DNA from: Hondaea fermentalgiana
Lineage: Eukaryota; Sar; Bigyra; Thraustochytrida; Thraustochytriidae
Length of the DNA stretch: 64,000 nt
Direction: 5' to 3'
Assembly: GCA_014084085.1 (NCBI GenBank)
Contig: NPFB01000044.1
Span: forward strand, 11,926-75,925
Shown here in pieces: positions 1-9,898 of this stretch. Below the pieces are notes generated by a model. It saw nothing but the letters and a program-made list of their open reading frames with translations. It was not told the origin of the DNA and ran no database searches. Made by a program: the position numbers and the translations under genes. The stretch's first letter is position 1. Each line of letters begins with the position of its first letter.

Positions 1-2
1 CG

Positions 3-608
3 GGCGCGAAGCTGTCCGAGGCGCGGCTCCAGGAGGCCCGCCAGAGGGTGGCTGCGGTGACGCCGTACTTCGCCTTCAAGGGCATCGAGCGCTTCTACGA
101 CATTGGCGGCTTCCTCAAGCACCCCGAGGTCTTCGAGGAGGTCATCACGCTCTTCGCGGACCACCTCAGGGACCTCGAGTTCGACTCCATTTGTGGCCTC
201 GACGCGCGCGGCTTCATTCTTGGCCCGCCCGTCGCGCTGCGGCTCAATAAGCCCTTCTTCATGGTGCGCAAGGAAGGCAAGCTGCCCAACAGCATCACTG
301 GCGAAAAGTACGGCAAGGAGTATGAGTCCGGCCAGGACCGTCTCTGCGTCCCTGTCGACGCCGTCAAGCCAGGCCAGCGAGTCGTCGTCATTGACGACCT
401 CGTAGCCACTGGCGGCACCGCGCTGGCTGCGCTGGAGCTTGTCAAGCGACTTGGAGGCGTTTGCACGGAACTCGCCTGCGTCATTGAGATCAAGGCGCTC
501 GGGGCACGTCGTCTGCTCGAAGAAAAGGGGTTTGGGGACACCAACATTTTGTCAATTGTCGAAGAGGATCTCTTGACGCTTGCTGGCGAACCTGCGGCCA
601 ACAAGTAG
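3..608 (+). CDS. APRT: Adenine phosphoribosyltransferase, 5'-truncated by window edge
   Basis: The product converts adenine and PRPP to AMP in purine salvage, probably in the cytosol. The reading frame is open from base 3 with no ATG inside the window before the conserved domain, so the true start lies upstream. The PRPP-binding loop is clear (VVVIDDLVATGGT, bases about 387-425), preceded by the substrate-side motifs LDARGF and RKEGKLP. FKGIERFYDIGGF near the N-terminus matches the FKGI/FRDI start of the family. About 190 residues follow that point, close to the usual 180. The stop is TAG at 606-608. It converges with the MDR dehydrogenase on the other strand. Confidence 0.9.
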   Translation, partial: GAKLSEARLQEARQRVAAVTPYFAFKGIERFYDIGGFLKHPEVFEEVITLFADHLRDLEFDSICGLDARGFILGPPVALRLNKPFFMVRKEGKLPNSITGEKYGKEYESGQDRLCVPVDAVKPGQRVVVIDDLVATGGTALAALELVKRLGGVCTELACVIEIKALGARRLLEEKGFGDTNILSIVEEDLLTLAGEPAANK

Positions 609-975
609 GAAAAAGAAGGAGAAGCTTTGGCTCCTTGCGGCAGCGACTGCGAACCTCATACAAGAGTGACGGGTCTACCTGCGATACGCTGACAGAACAT
701 AGTTGGAAGGCCTAGGTCTAGGCTTCGATAGGCATAGATAAACATAGGCAGGGGCCCTTGGGTCATCGAATAAATGAAAATGGCTAGACTTTTTAGACTC
801 GAGAAACTGATCAGGGCAGAACTCTGTTTCAAGCATAGGATTCATCCGATGCTGCTGCTGTTGATGATGATGTTGTAACGCTTGTATCACCCACACACAC
901 ACAACATGAGATTTCGTTCTTTGCAGAGAGGGTGGCCGAGAGAAATCTCTAATAGTGACGAGATGGTGTTCAATT
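609..975. other. Convergent intergenic region, APRT/MDR 3' ends
   Basis: This is the space between two convergent stop codons. It contains a short (CA)n run near 890-905 and an AT-richer stretch with AATAAA-like sequence near 768 that could serve 3'-end formation of the + transcript. I see no supported gene. Confidence 0.6.
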
Positions 976-2112
976 CTAAAGCGTCGGGTCAATAAGACAC
1001 TTGATCATCCCATCCTCAGCGGCATTAAATTTCTTGTACGCATCTGCTGCGTCAGCAAAGCCAATGCGATGCGTAAAGAGTGCATCCGCTTCAGGAGTCG
1101 CCTCAAGGATGGCGCGAAGATGCGGCATAGCGCCGCCCACCAAGAGCGAGCGCACAGGGCAACGTCCAGACCGAAAGGTGAGATTCTTGTCGTAAAATTC
1201 GTCAGGTGTGATGGCGTTGGGTTCATAAGCATGGACGCCGACGGATGAGAGAGTGCCGCCTGGCTGCACGCAGGCATAGGCAAGCTGCATGGCGCTTCGC
1301 TGGCCGACCACCTCAAGCACAACGCGAGCGCCACGTTTCGAGGAGCTCAATTCACGCACCACAGCCGCAGCGTCTTCCATCTTGAAGTTAACGGACTTTG
1401 CAGCACCCATACGCTTGGCCGCCTCGAGACGTTCGGGAACGCAATCAATTGCTACGACCTTGGACTTGCCCTGCGAGAGATACACGGCGCAAGCGACAGT
1501 CAGCAGACCCACGGGCCCGCAGCCCACTACAACAACGACATCGCTCTCGCCATGGCTCTCGCACGGGCCCGCGCCACTCTCGCTCAGGACATCGGGAGTC
1601 CAAGGTGTGCCGACGTCGCCGCGAATTGCGCAATAAAAGGCAGTCGCGAGAATGTCGCCCATAAGCAAGGCATGCTCAGGCTTGACATTCTCGGGCCGCT
1701 TGATCAGCGTCGTTTCTGCCATGGGCACCAAGACGTACTCGGCTTGACCTCCATGGAGCCCGCCGCCATCTTGACGCCAGCCAAAGAGTCCGCCCGCGGT
1801 GCACCGAGCCGACATATTTTGCACGCAAAAAAAGCACTCGCCGCAGCTTGTCGTGAATGGGCTCATAACCGCATCGCCGACCTTCAAAGAGGTCACCTCG
1901 TCGCCGACGGCGTGCACATGACCTACAAATTCATGGCCTTGGATGGCACCTACGTCGAGTCCGGCCTCCGCGCCCCTATAGATGTGAAGGTCTGATCCGC
2001 ACAGCGCAGCCAACTGCGTCTTGACCACCACCGCGCGCGGGTCCGAGATCTCCGGGATCGCTACCTCTTCGACGGCCACCTGGAGCGGCTGCTGAAAGGT
2101 CACCGCACGCAT
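976..2112 (-). CDS. Zinc-dependent MDR alcohol/formaldehyde dehydrogenase-like protein
   Basis: A 378-residue medium-chain dehydrogenase/reductase. The N-terminal catalytic half has the catalytic-zinc Cys in AALCGSDLH and GHEFVG. The structural-zinc lobe follows (SCGECFFC...SARC, four Cys). A Rossmann fold with VGCGPVG and an acidic residue at the end of beta-2 (AIDCVPER) suggests NAD rather than NADP. The family oxidises alcohols, threonine or formaldehyde; the substrate cannot be read from the sequence. I chose the ATG at 2112 because the protein then begins MRAVTFQ, the usual MDR start; the open frame extends eight codons further but only to a TTG. A run of CTCTG pentamers lies about 120 bp upstream of this start. 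Confidence 0.9.
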   Translation of the reverse strand: MRAVTFQQPLQVAVEEVAIPEISDPRAVVVKTQLAALCGSDLHIYRGAEAGLDVGAIQGHEFVGHVHAVGDEVTSLKVGDAVMSPFTTSCGECFFCVQNMSARCTAGGLFGWRQDGGGLHGGQAEYVLVPMAETTLIKRPENVKPEHALLMGDILATAFYCAIRGDVGTPWTPDVLSESGAGPCESHGESDVVVVVGCGPVGLLTVACAVYLSQGKSKVVAIDCVPERLEAAKRMGAAKSVNFKMEDAAAVVRELSSSKRGARVVLEVVGQRSAMQLAYACVQPGGTLSSVGVHAYEPNAITPDEFYDKNLTFRSGRCPVRSLLVGGAMPHLRAILEATPEADALFTHRIGFADAADAYKKFNAAEDGMIKCLIDPTL

Positions 2113-2515
2113 GGACGCGGCAATGATGAGTCCCAACGCGCCGTCGTCTGACTCGACGCTACGCGAGGCTTCGCAGGGTGCTGGGCGGCGCGCACAGACG
2201 CAAGGGTGGCCTCAGCGGGAAGTACACGTTTGCGCTCTGCTCTGCTCTGCTCTGCTCTGCTCTGCTCTGCCTGGCTGCTCTGCTCTGCTCTGCTCCGATC
2301 AGCAAATTGCCGTGAATTTATCAATCGCAACTCTCATCTGACAGTTCGATTTCAACTTTCAGGTAGCCCAACCTAAAACCGCCGCTTTTGAAGCCCCAAT
2401 TAACCCCTTTTTTGCTTGATTCTTAATGAAAATTAACCTTCTCAGTCATTCAAGATCAATGTTTATGCAAGGAGGAAATGGGACTGCTTTTATCATCTTA
2501 TCGCAGGGCCGCCTT
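2113..2515. promoter_or_regulatory. Probable promoter/5' UTR of MDR gene with pentamer repeat
   Basis: Spacer between the MDR start and the stop of the next minus-strand gene. It holds seven perfect CTCTG copies (2235-2269), an interrupted spacer, then three more (2278-2292). Open frames through it translate as low-complexity SRAEQ-type repeats and are not genes. The part near 2400-2515 would be the 3' UTR of the membrane-protein gene. Confidence 0.5.
2235..2292. repeat. (CTCTG)n pentanucleotide microsatellite, 7 + 3 copies
   Basis: Seven tandem CTCTG units at 2235-2269 and three at 2278-2292, separated by nine bases. The same pentamer recurs at 9810-9834 in another promoter. Confidence 0.95.
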
Positions 2516-3475
2516 CTACGCGTCCATGCCAGGTGCGCTATACTGGACGGCGCGAGAGCCTTCGCCGGCATCCTTGTGACGTTCGACCCTCGCCGGCAAG
2601 AGCCCGCAGCATGTCGTAGACTCGGTGACATAATAATCGGGGGGGTGAAGCAAATCCTGCTGGCGAGACCACTTGAGCGCCCGATTCGCCTTGTCCGAAA
2701 GATACTCGCGCTGCTTGTTATAAATGTCGCGCTCGTACTGGCGAAACATGTGCACGGCTTGATCATCGATGCTGCTAAAGATCGAGGCTGCGGCAAAGTT
2801 TACCAAGACGTCCGTCGGCGTCTCCGAGGCGAAGATTATGGTCACCCCGAGTACGAAGATAAAGAGGGTAAAGAGGACCTCGAGCGACGACACCACGCTC
2901 ACAATCCAGTTGTGCATGAGCTTACCGAGCTTGTTGTACCCGACACGTCCCGTCGCCACCTGCAAAATGAAGACAGGAATCATGGCGATGCGCCAGACGA
3001 GAATCATCGGAATGCGTACAAAGCTGTTAAAGAAGAAAAGTACCGTCTCCGTCAGCATCATAGCCAACTGCTCTCGCGTCCCCGAGGCGCTATGCTTTTG
3101 CGGGTTGATAAAAATGCGTTCCAGATTGGCAGAGACGAAGGGATACGCCACGCGTACAGCTTGCGTGGCGTTTAGCAAGTGGAGGGTTGAGGCACCGATC
3201 GCTGACAGGCACTTGAGCGCAAACAGGAGTTTCTCGTCCACCGAGGCGTTGGCACTGGGGAAGGAGAAGATGTCCTCGAACGAGCCCCTCAAAAGCATCA
3301 GATAAACGATCGTCATTACGCCAAGACCCGCAGTGATGAAGAGCTTGAGAATGATGGCGATCGGATGCGCGTGCTCGTAAGCCTTGTGGTCTTCGCGAAT
3401 GTCACGAACAATTTGGCGGTACTCTGCTTCGATATCCGCATCCTCTGCATGATTGTTGCGCGATGGACTGGACAT
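2516..3475 (-). CDS. Unknown multi-pass membrane protein, 319 residues
   Basis: I do not recognise a family. The ATG at 3475 follows a pyrimidine-rich leader. An acidic/polar N-terminus of about 40 residues is followed by hydrophobic segments near residues 46-68, 86-106, a long 140-175 block (LTETVLFFFNSF..., IPVFILQVATG) and 187-213 (VSVVSSLEVLFTLFIFVLG). The pattern suggests four or five membrane passes, then a charged, probably cytosolic, C-terminal tail with a CC pair (TTCCGLLP). There is no signal peptide. Codon use resembles its neighbours. The length, clean start and hydropathy support a real gene; the function is unknown. Confidence 0.75.
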   Translation of the reverse strand: MSSPSRNNHAEDADIEAEYRQIVRDIREDHKAYEHAHPIAIILKLFITAGLGVMTIVYLMLLRGSFEDIFSFPSANASVDEKLLFALKCLSAIGASTLHLLNATQAVRVAYPFVSANLERIFINPQKHSASGTREQLAMMLTETVLFFFNSFVRIPMILVWRIAMIPVFILQVATGRVGYNKLGKLMHNWIVSVVSSLEVLFTLFIFVLGVTIIFASETPTDVLVNFAAASIFSSIDDQAVHMFRQYERDIYNKQREYLSDKANRALKWSRQQDLLHPPDYYVTESTTCCGLLPARVERHKDAGEGSRAVQYSAPGMDA

Positions 3476-4585
3476 AGTCTTTCCTTCTTTCCTTCTTTTT
3501 TTCTTTCTTTCTTTCTGTCGTTCGTTTCCTTCTTAGTCCGTGGAGTGGCGAATTTAACTTTCTCCTGCTAAGAGGATGAAGGGGGTTTCCGTCTGGATTT
3601 GGCGATGCGTTAGCGATTTGCTCGCCTTGCGTATGGCTTTGCATGGTTTCGGTCATCGGAGAAGATACTGCAGACGGCTTTTGATATCACCTAGGCCTTG
3701 AGTTTGACAGGCTTCGAGTTGAATTTCGCGTTCCGGAACCTGTTACTAGCAAGCAGTCTTTGCTTGCTTCCCCCAGAGTCATCCATATCGAACATGAGTC
3801 AATCGATGGAAGCTCCCGTAAAACCACCGAACGATCTGCATTCGTTCTGGCGCTGGTGGCCACTCGATTTCCCTGCTTCATCAAAGTATCGTAAACGAGA
3901 TTGTGAACTTGTTGTGGGTTCCGTATCCGTGGGTTCCGCTTGCGACATTCGATTCTTTGCCCGGGCTCCGGCCAGCTTGGGTCCGCTCCTCGTGCATCGT
4001 CATCTCGCGAGTTCTGCTCTTGAGCTGCGAGCTGCGTGGCGTGGCGGCCGCAACTCCCGACGACATACTCTCCGCATCGCTCAAGGATCTCGCGCATACA
4101 CTTGTTAGGCCGCGGCCCGACTCGGAGTGAACCATTGCGTCGCCGCACGTCATCATTTCCTTCCTTGCCCATCACTGCCTCTAGCAGGCAGGGGCAGCTA
4201 GATGGAACCAATAGGAGAGGGTCACTCTGGTTCTCGTGCACACGCAGTTGTGCCGCGCCTCCCAGCAGAACCCAGCCACCAGCTGCAGCATCTTGCAAGC
4301 AAGCAAGCAACCAACCAACCAATCAACTTGAGCAAGCAACCAAGCAACCAAGCAAGGCCGAGTTGCGGACCCGCGAGCAGCCAGGTCGCAGCTTCCTCCT
4401 TGAGAGTGAGTAATAGACAGGAGAAGAATGCGTCGGCACGTGCCGCGCGCGGCACGTTCACGTTCGTGGGCCCGCAGGTTTTGGTCACAAGTTTCTTTCT
4501 CCGGGACCTGCAGCTAACAGCACGTCAAAGAATACTACATCGCTTTTGGATAGGCCTACTTTTCCCCTATACTTCTGTAAATCAA
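3476..4585. other. 1.1-kb region without a supported gene; tetranucleotide repeats
   Basis: This separates the membrane-protein start from the stop of the EGF-repeat gene. It has a CTTT/TTCC-rich tract at about 3478-3530 just upstream of the membrane-protein ATG, and CAAG/CAAC tetramers at 4295-4356. Several open frames of 75-211 codons occur on both strands (for example 3687-4322 minus and 3903-4130 plus). Their composition is mixed, they lack family motifs, and I do not call them. A short gene could still hide here. Confidence 0.5.
4295..4356. repeat. CAAG/CAAC tetranucleotide repeat tract
   Basis: Tandem AAGC/AACC-type tetramers with a few interruptions. The tract lies downstream of the EGF-repeat gene (minus strand) and about 820 bp upstream of the membrane-protein start. 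Confidence 0.85.
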
Positions 4586-6829
4586 TCAGCTGCCCGTCCA
4601 GAGGGCATCGCGCGCGCCGCAGTCCCCTCGGTCGCCGGCGTTGCCAGAGCCGTCCGAGGAGACGTAACCCGCAAAGCAAGAGCAAGCACCTGTCGCGCGA
4701 TCACACAGGCCGTGGTTTGAGCACTCGTCGTTCTCGCGCGTGCCGTCGGTGGTGCTCGTCACCGTCGCGGAGGCCGAGCCGCCCGTCAGCGAAGAGCTGT
4801 CCGGAACGAGCTCGGGCAAGTCGCCCAGTTCTGTAAGGAAGGTGATGGTCATCGCGACACCACCGCTCGAGCACGCCTCGGTACCACTATCATAGGTCAC
4901 ACTCACCGTGCCAATGGTGCGAAGCGCTTCGAGCGCACTTTTAATGTCTGCGGCAGCGGCATTGTGGTCGATTGCTGCGGTGACTTCTCGACGAAAGGTA
5001 AGGGTAAAGGTTCCGCCAGTTGCCGAACAAGTGATGACCTGAGACTCGTGCACTCCACTGGTCGATGGGTCATCGCCCGTGGGGCAGCTGAGCTTGGAGC
5101 AATCATGCCCAAAGGAATCGTACATGCCGTAATCGTATTGCAATTTCTTGTCGCACTTGCACCCAAAGAGCATATCCGAATCCCAAGTGTCCTGGTTCCC
5201 AATGTCTGCGCCATAGGTATATGCAGTCGAGTCAAAGTTGTCCAGTGTCTCCTCAGCGAAGCGTTCGTTCGAAATACAATCGCCTCGACCTGAACATGAG
5301 CTCGGACACGTTGTATGCTGGCAAGCACTTCCTGTAAAGCCATTCATGCATGAGCACGTTCCAAGCAGCGAGTCGCAGTGCCCGCGGCCAGAGCATTGCG
5401 TTCCTACGTGATGAGCAATTTCAGGGCGTGCAGCCGCTTCAACATACGTGACAGTTGAGCCTTGGTACGCACTCGCGAGCGGCAACGTCGTTGCGTCAAA
5501 GGTGTCACCTGTCGAGGTTGAAACAGTCAACGTCTCGCCATTGATTACCACCGTGTCACCACGTTTCACATGGGTTCGCAAATCATCTGTCGTGGTTACA
5601 CTTGTGGCACCGTTCGTTACAGAGACGAAACCCGGAAGGCTCACGCCTGCTTCTGCAAACCATGCCTTGCCTGTCGGGCAGGTCCGTGTATTGCAATCGG
5701 CTCCAACGTATCCGTCCATGCAAGTACATGTGTAGTCAGATGCCCCGCTGCACGTCCCATGCCCCGAGCACGATGTGGAGCCTGGGCACGAGGTTGTCGT
5801 CCCGAATCCACAGTCACCGGATAGACCGCTAGCACCAGCACGATCAGAAGAACTGAATCCCGTGTAACACGTGCACTGTCCGGTCGAAGAGTCACACACG
5901 CCTCGTCCGTTGCAAGGAAGGTCTTCCTTGGTACCGGTCACACTCGCAACGCCCTGAGCACTCGTCTGACCTGAATGTACAATTTCGATCGTAGTGGTTG
6001 CACCCGATGTTGTCAGATCATTCTTGGCAACGCGCAGTTGCGGAAGATCGCCCGGGTTGTGCGTGAAGGTAATAGCCGTGCTCACACCGTCGTCATCGCA
6101 AACCGCGGTGCCGCCCGTGAACGCTACTGTCACGCCGTGAATTTGCAGCGTCGCTTCGAGCGCCGCCTGGACGTTGGCAGCTGAGTCATCAAAACTGATC
6201 GGTCCTGCGACCTCGCCTTTGAACGAAAGGTAGAAATTACCCGAGCACGTGTTCGAGCACGTGCAGTCAATCACTTGAACTTCGTCCACCTGCCCAGTTG
6301 TCATGGGGTCGTCGCCTCGAGGACATTCCTTCTTGGAGCAGTCATAGCCGTACCATCCTGGCTCGCACATGCAGCCGTAGATTCTTGTTGCTTCCCACGA
6401 GGTTGCATAGGTTACCTCACGGAAGAAATTTCGGTCGTCCTTGAGGCGCGCGGCATCCTTGAGCGAAACGCACTGACCATGATTGTTGCAGTTGTTTGGA
6501 CAAGCCATTCTTTCACAAGCAAGGCCGTCGAACCCGGCCTGGCAAACGCAGATTCCGTCTGCAGCCGTGCAAGAGCCTGCATTTGAACATACAGCAAGGG
6601 TGCCATGAATTGAGTCTGTGGCGCTTGCGTCTCCGACCCATTGACGGCCGGAAGGACATTGTCTCAGCGAACAGTCGGCACCGGTCCACTGCGAATGGCA
6701 ATTGCACGTGCAGGATCCTGTCTGGCAGTACCCATGGCCTGAGCATTTGTTTGCACAGCACGCCTCGCTTGATGTTGCCGTAATCGCGAACGTCAACGCG
6801 AGCAGTACAAGGACTCTTCGCCACGCCAT
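4586..6829 (-). CDS. Secreted EGF-repeat protein with internal duplication
   Basis: A 747-residue secreted protein. A signal peptide (about residues 1-23) is followed by Cys-rich EGF-like modules of the CSGHGxC...CxCxxGFxGxxC type. Residues about 110-340 and 508-738 are a long tandem duplication. Each copy has EGF, a GYDCSK/GHDCSK EGF end, a CPxGDDP motif, a roughly 110-residue beta-rich module (ALEALxxIxxVxV...ITF...GDLPxL), and an EGF ending in GDCG. Between them lie two EGFs and another beta-like insert. Such proteins are typically extracellular or cell-surface adhesive proteins; that role is inference. The C-terminus stops right after the last EGF (GDCGARDALWTGS) with no membrane anchor, so an unseen 3' exon is possible. 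Confidence 0.85.
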   Translation of the reverse strand: MAWRRVLVLLALTFAITATSSEACCANKCSGHGYCQTGSCTCNCHSQWTGADCSLRQCPSGRQWVGDASATDSIHGTLAVCSNAGSCTAADGICVCQAGFDGLACERMACPNNCNNHGQCVSLKDAARLKDDRNFFREVTYATSWEATRIYGCMCEPGWYGYDCSKKECPRGDDPMTTGQVDEVQVIDCTCSNTCSGNFYLSFKGEVAGPISFDDSAANVQAALEATLQIHGVTVAFTGGTAVCDDDGVSTAITFTHNPGDLPQLRVAKNDLTTSGATTTIEIVHSGQTSAQGVASVTGTKEDLPCNGRGVCDSSTGQCTCYTGFSSSDRAGASGLSGDCGFGTTTSCPGSTSCSGHGTCSGASDYTCTCMDGYVGADCNTRTCPTGKAWFAEAGVSLPGFVSVTNGATSVTTTDDLRTHVKRGDTVVINGETLTVSTSTGDTFDATTLPLASAYQGSTVTYVEAAARPEIAHHVGTQCSGRGHCDSLLGTCSCMNGFTGSACQHTTCPSSCSGRGDCISNERFAEETLDNFDSTAYTYGADIGNQDTWDSDMLFGCKCDKKLQYDYGMYDSFGHDCSKLSCPTGDDPSTSGVHESQVITCSATGGTFTLTFRREVTAAIDHNAAAADIKSALEALRTIGTVSVTYDSGTEACSSGGVAMTITFLTELGDLPELVPDSSSLTGGSASATVTSTTDGTRENDECSNHGLCDRATGACSCFAGYVSSDGSGNAGDRGDCGARDALWTGS

Positions 6830-7188
6830 CGTGCGCGAACTTTAAAGCTGCGCAAGAGGTCTCCACCCACGGACAAGATGGACAGCAACCCGTCTGGACT
6901 GCCCTGGACCTCCAGCTCGCGCGCTTCGTGCCGCGCGCGTACTGGCAGGGGAGGGCCGCTCCTCCTCGCGAGCGGAGAGAGTAAGAGAGGGTTCCTGTTG
7001 CTGTTTGGTGTCTTTGGGACGCACGTTTACTTTGACCTAGCGACAAAGCCGTTATGATGGTCCGTTTTTTTTTGCTGGCACGTCCGCGGCTCAACGGATG
7101 TCCAGAAAGGGCATACCAGAAGAGGCTATTGCAAGACAATGCATTTACAGTATACATGACTTATGATGTAGCAAAACTATAAACTTGC
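6830..7188. other. Tandem intergenic region, EGF gene 5' end and AFG2 3' end
   Basis: Spacer between the EGF-gene start and the AFG2 stop on the same strand. It contains a T9 run near 7065 and purine-rich sequence near 6950-6990. I see no supported coding region; the part near 6830-6970 is probably the EGF-gene promoter and 5' UTR. Confidence 0.5.
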
Positions 7189-9771
7189 TCAGCCCACGGC
7201 CTGGCCGAGACTGCGTTCGAGATCGAGATAAAATTCAAGCATGCCCTCGGAAACCTGCGGGTCAATCATTTTCGCGGCGGCAGCAAAGTCATCGTATGCC
7301 ACGCTTTGAACATCCTTGTCTCGCTCGAGGGCGTGCATGGCTGCTTCGCGACATAGCGAGCTAATCTCCGCACCAGTAAAGCCTTGAGTTGTCGCGGATG
7401 CGAGACGTCCAAGATCGACATCTGCATCGAGCGGCATGCGTCGCGTATGAATGCGCAAAATTGCCTCCCTGGCAGAAGCATCGGGTGGACGCACGAGGAT
7501 GAGACGATCGAGTCGCCCGGGCCGAAGAAGTGCTGCATCAACAAGGTCAGGACGATTGGTCGCAGCAACGACAATTACACGCTTGCGTGCCTCGATGCCA
7601 TCCATCTCTGTCAATAGCTGACTCAGCACACGATCCGCAACTCCGCCAGCAGATCCGGCGTCTGCGCCTGCCCCGCGCGCGCCTGCAAGAGCATCAATCT
7701 CGTCAAAGAATACCACGGTGGGCTCTGCAAGGCGCGCTTTTCGGAATACCTCGTGCACAGCACGTTCCGACTCGCCGACCCATTTGTTAAAGAGCTCGGG
7801 GCCTTTGATGGCGATAAAGTTCATTTTGCACTCGGTCGCAATAGCTTTGGCCAATAGCGTCTTGGAGCAACCGGGCGGGCCGTAGAGAAGAACGCCTTGT
7901 GGGGGGCGAATACCCATGCGAGCAAAAGCCGCATGAAACTCCGGCTCGACGGCTTCGCGCAAAAGCATCTTGACGTCTTCCTGACCTCCCACATCGTCCC
8001 AGTATACCTTCGGAACTTCCACCGCAAATTCGCGAAGTGCGCTGGGCTTGATGGTGGCTCGCGCCTCCAGAACATCCTCGAGCGCGATGTGCGCTCCGCT
8101 CGCATCGTCTTGTTGTTCTCGGTCACCCAAACCCTTTGCTTCACTTTTCAAGTGTCGACGAAGCGCCTGCCACGCGGCTTCACGACAAAGAGCCATAATG
8201 TCAGCGCCAACAAAGCCGTGCATTTCATCAGCAATACTTGCAATCTCCTCTGACGATAGAGTGTGAGGGTAGTTGCTCAAATGAATGCCTAGAATCTCCG
8301 CCCGATCGCTCGCGGCAGGAACCCCAACTTCAACCTCGCGGTCAAGGCGCCCTGGCCTACGAAGCGCCGGATCCAGAGCCGCGGGGCGATTCGACGCCGC
8401 CACAACAGCGATTCGTCCAGCTCCGGCCAAACGATCGAGCTGCTGCATCAGCACGCCCACGACACGGGTATGTACGGCGGCCATGCCGCTCTCCGCCCCG
8501 GCGCCTTGGCCACGCGCCGGACAAAGGGCATCAATCTCGTCGATAAAGACCAAGGCGGGAGGCTGAGCCAGTGCAGCCTCAAAGATGGCATGCAGACGAG
8601 CTTCTGCCTGGCCCACATAATTGCTCACCACCTCTGCGCCATTGATCAGATGCATCGAAGCGCCAAATTCCTGAGCAGCGCTACGCGCGATGAGGGTCTT
8701 GCCAGTCCCTGGAGGACCGTGCAGCAGCACGCCTCGCGGCACGCGCATTCCCGCGGCAAGACGTTCTTTGCCTGGCTCTAATGCCAGACGCAAGACCTCC
8801 CGAACCTGATCCACTTGCTTCTGCAAGCCTCCTACAAGGGCGCCAAGCTCCCGTCCTTGAGCTTCTCGAGGATCATCGTCGAAGGTCTCTCCTGACACGA
8901 GAGGGTCGATATTTTGTGCGTTCTTCTCCTCGGGTGTCTCGATGATTGTCTCGCCGCCTACAGAAAAAGTGAATACAGTCTGACGAGTAATTCGAAGAAG
9001 AGTCGCGCGTTGGGGCGTAGCGTCTTCTAAAACGAGATTGACAAAATAGCCATTAAGCAAGAGTCCACACGTTGTGTTCAGCGCGACGCACTCGTCAACC
9101 AAGTTTTCTCGCACATAGTCGCGCACGAAAGCTTGGTCAAGCAACGTCTGGCGCACTGAGGCCTGCGCACGAATGTCAGCCGTTTGTAGTCGCATGTGGG
9201 CCGTAGCACATACCGCGACCTCGCCTCCGGCGACGAGACGCTCGAGGCTGCACGATGCAGCTTGTCTGTCCAGTAAACGGAGGCTTTTACTCAGTTGAAT
9301 TTCGTTTGGCTTGAGAGACCCAAGTGGCCATGCGCTGGCAACTGCTCTTGTAGCGACACTTTCATCCATTGTTTGAGGAAATCCGACCATGACACTGGCC
9401 CCAGGCGCTACGCCGAGCTGGGCCAAGACCTCAGGACGCACCAGGACCCTGTTCCGCATCAAATGGTCGCGTTTCGTCGCTGCCTGCGAGGTGTTGATCC
9501 TCAGATCCTCAACTCTCTGCACGGGTTCGGGCCCCTGGTCGATCTCTGCCTCTGCGTCCCCTTCATCGTCTCCGAGAGCGAGTTTCTGCACGTGGGCGGT
9601 GAGGTCGCTGAGCGCGCCGTCGTCCGGCTCGTCCTCCTTGAGGAAGGCGCTGAGCTCCTGCGCAAACTGGCCACCGCCGCCCTCCTCGTCCTCGTCGCCG
9701 ACCAGAGCGGCGGCGAGCAGCTTCTTCTTGCGCTTGCGCCGCTTCTTCTCCGACGAGCTGGCGCCCGCCAT
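7189..9771 (-). CDS. AFG2: AFG2/SPATA5-type double-AAA ATPase
   Basis: An 860-residue type II AAA ATPase related to CDC48. In yeast and animals AFG2 (Drg1) releases Rlp24 from pre-60S ribosomes. Order: basic KKRRKRKKK segment (possible nuclear signal), CDC48-like N domain, D1 with Walker A GPPGTGKT near residue 350 and Walker [11 protein letters not shown]2 with Walker A GPPGCSKT near residue 630 and Walker [10 protein letters not shown], and arginine-finger motifs RRPGRLDRE and [17 protein letters not shown] in D2 is the hallmark separating AFG2/SPATA5 from CDC48 and NVL. Human SPATA5 is about 890 residues, so the length fits. I chose the ATG at 9771; the frame stays open upstream only through the pentamer repeat and into the EDRF1 coding region on the other strand. 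Confidence 0.93.
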   Translation of the reverse strand: MAGASSSEKKRRKRKKKLLAAALVGDEDEEGGGGQFAQELSAFLKEDEPDDGALSDLTAHVQKLALGDDEGDAEAEIDQGPEPVQRVEDLRINTSQAATKRDHLMRNRVLVRPEVLAQLGVAPGASVMVGFPQTMDESVATRAVASAWPLGSLKPNEIQLSKSLRLLDRQAASCSLERLVAGGEVAVCATAHMRLQTADIRAQASVRQTLLDQAFVRDYVRENLVDECVALNTTCGLLLNGYFVNLVLEDATPQRATLLRITRQTVFTFSVGGETIIETPEEKNAQNIDPLVSGETFDDDPREAQGRELGALVGGLQKQVDQVREVLRLALEPGKERLAAGMRVPRGVLLHGPPGTGKTLIARSAAQEFGASMHLINGAEVVSNYVGQAEARLHAIFEAALAQPPALVFIDEIDALCPARGQGAGAESGMAAVHTRVVGVLMQQLDRLAGAGRIAVVAASNRPAALDPALRRPGRLDREVEVGVPAASDRAEILGIHLSNYPHTLSSEEIASIADEMHGFVGADIMALCREAAWQALRRHLKSEAKGLGDREQQDDASGAHIALEDVLEARATIKPSALREFAVEVPKVYWDDVGGQEDVKMLLREAVEPEFHAAFARMGIRPPQGVLLYGPPGCSKTLLAKAIATECKMNFIAIKGPELFNKWVGESERAVHEVFRKARLAEPTVVFFDEIDALAGARGAGADAGSAGGVADRVLSQLLTEMDGIEARKRVIVVAATNRPDLVDAALLRPGRLDRLILVRPPDASAREAILRIHTRRMPLDADVDLGRLASATTQGFTGAEISSLCREAAMHALERDKDVQSVAYDDFAAAAKMIDPQVSEGMLEFYLDLERSLGQAVG

Positions 9772-9898
9772 CTCGCGCGGGCGCGGGTCGCCAAGCAAGC
9801 CTCTTCGCGCTCTGCTCTGCTCTGCTCTGCTCTGCCCTGCCCTGCCCTGCCTTTCGTTGGCGCTCGCGCCGCCGCGGTCGGGCAGTGTTCGCACCAGG
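9772..9898. promoter_or_regulatory. 127-bp shared divergent promoter, AFG2/EDRF1
   Basis: The two start codons face away from each other across only 127 bp. The interval holds five CTCTG copies (9810-9834) and three CCCTG copies (9835-9849). Both 5' UTRs and the core promoter must fit here, so transcription is probably bidirectional. Confidence 0.65.
9810..9849. repeat. (CTCTG)5(CCCTG)3 repeat in divergent promoter
   Basis: Five perfect CTCTG pentamers run directly into three CCCTG pentamers. The unit matches the one upstream of the MDR gene at 2235. Confidence 0.95.

Noticed and set aside
3687..4322. 211-codon minus-strand frame
   Set aside because: Begins in the CAAG repeat and has no motif or compositional support; it could only be real as part of a spliced gene, for which I have no evidence.
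9389..9898. In-frame 170-codon extension of EDRF1 upstream of its ATG
   Set aside because: It lies antisense to AFG2 coding sequence and the pentamer repeat, and its Ser/Ala/Arg composition is typical of a shadow frame.
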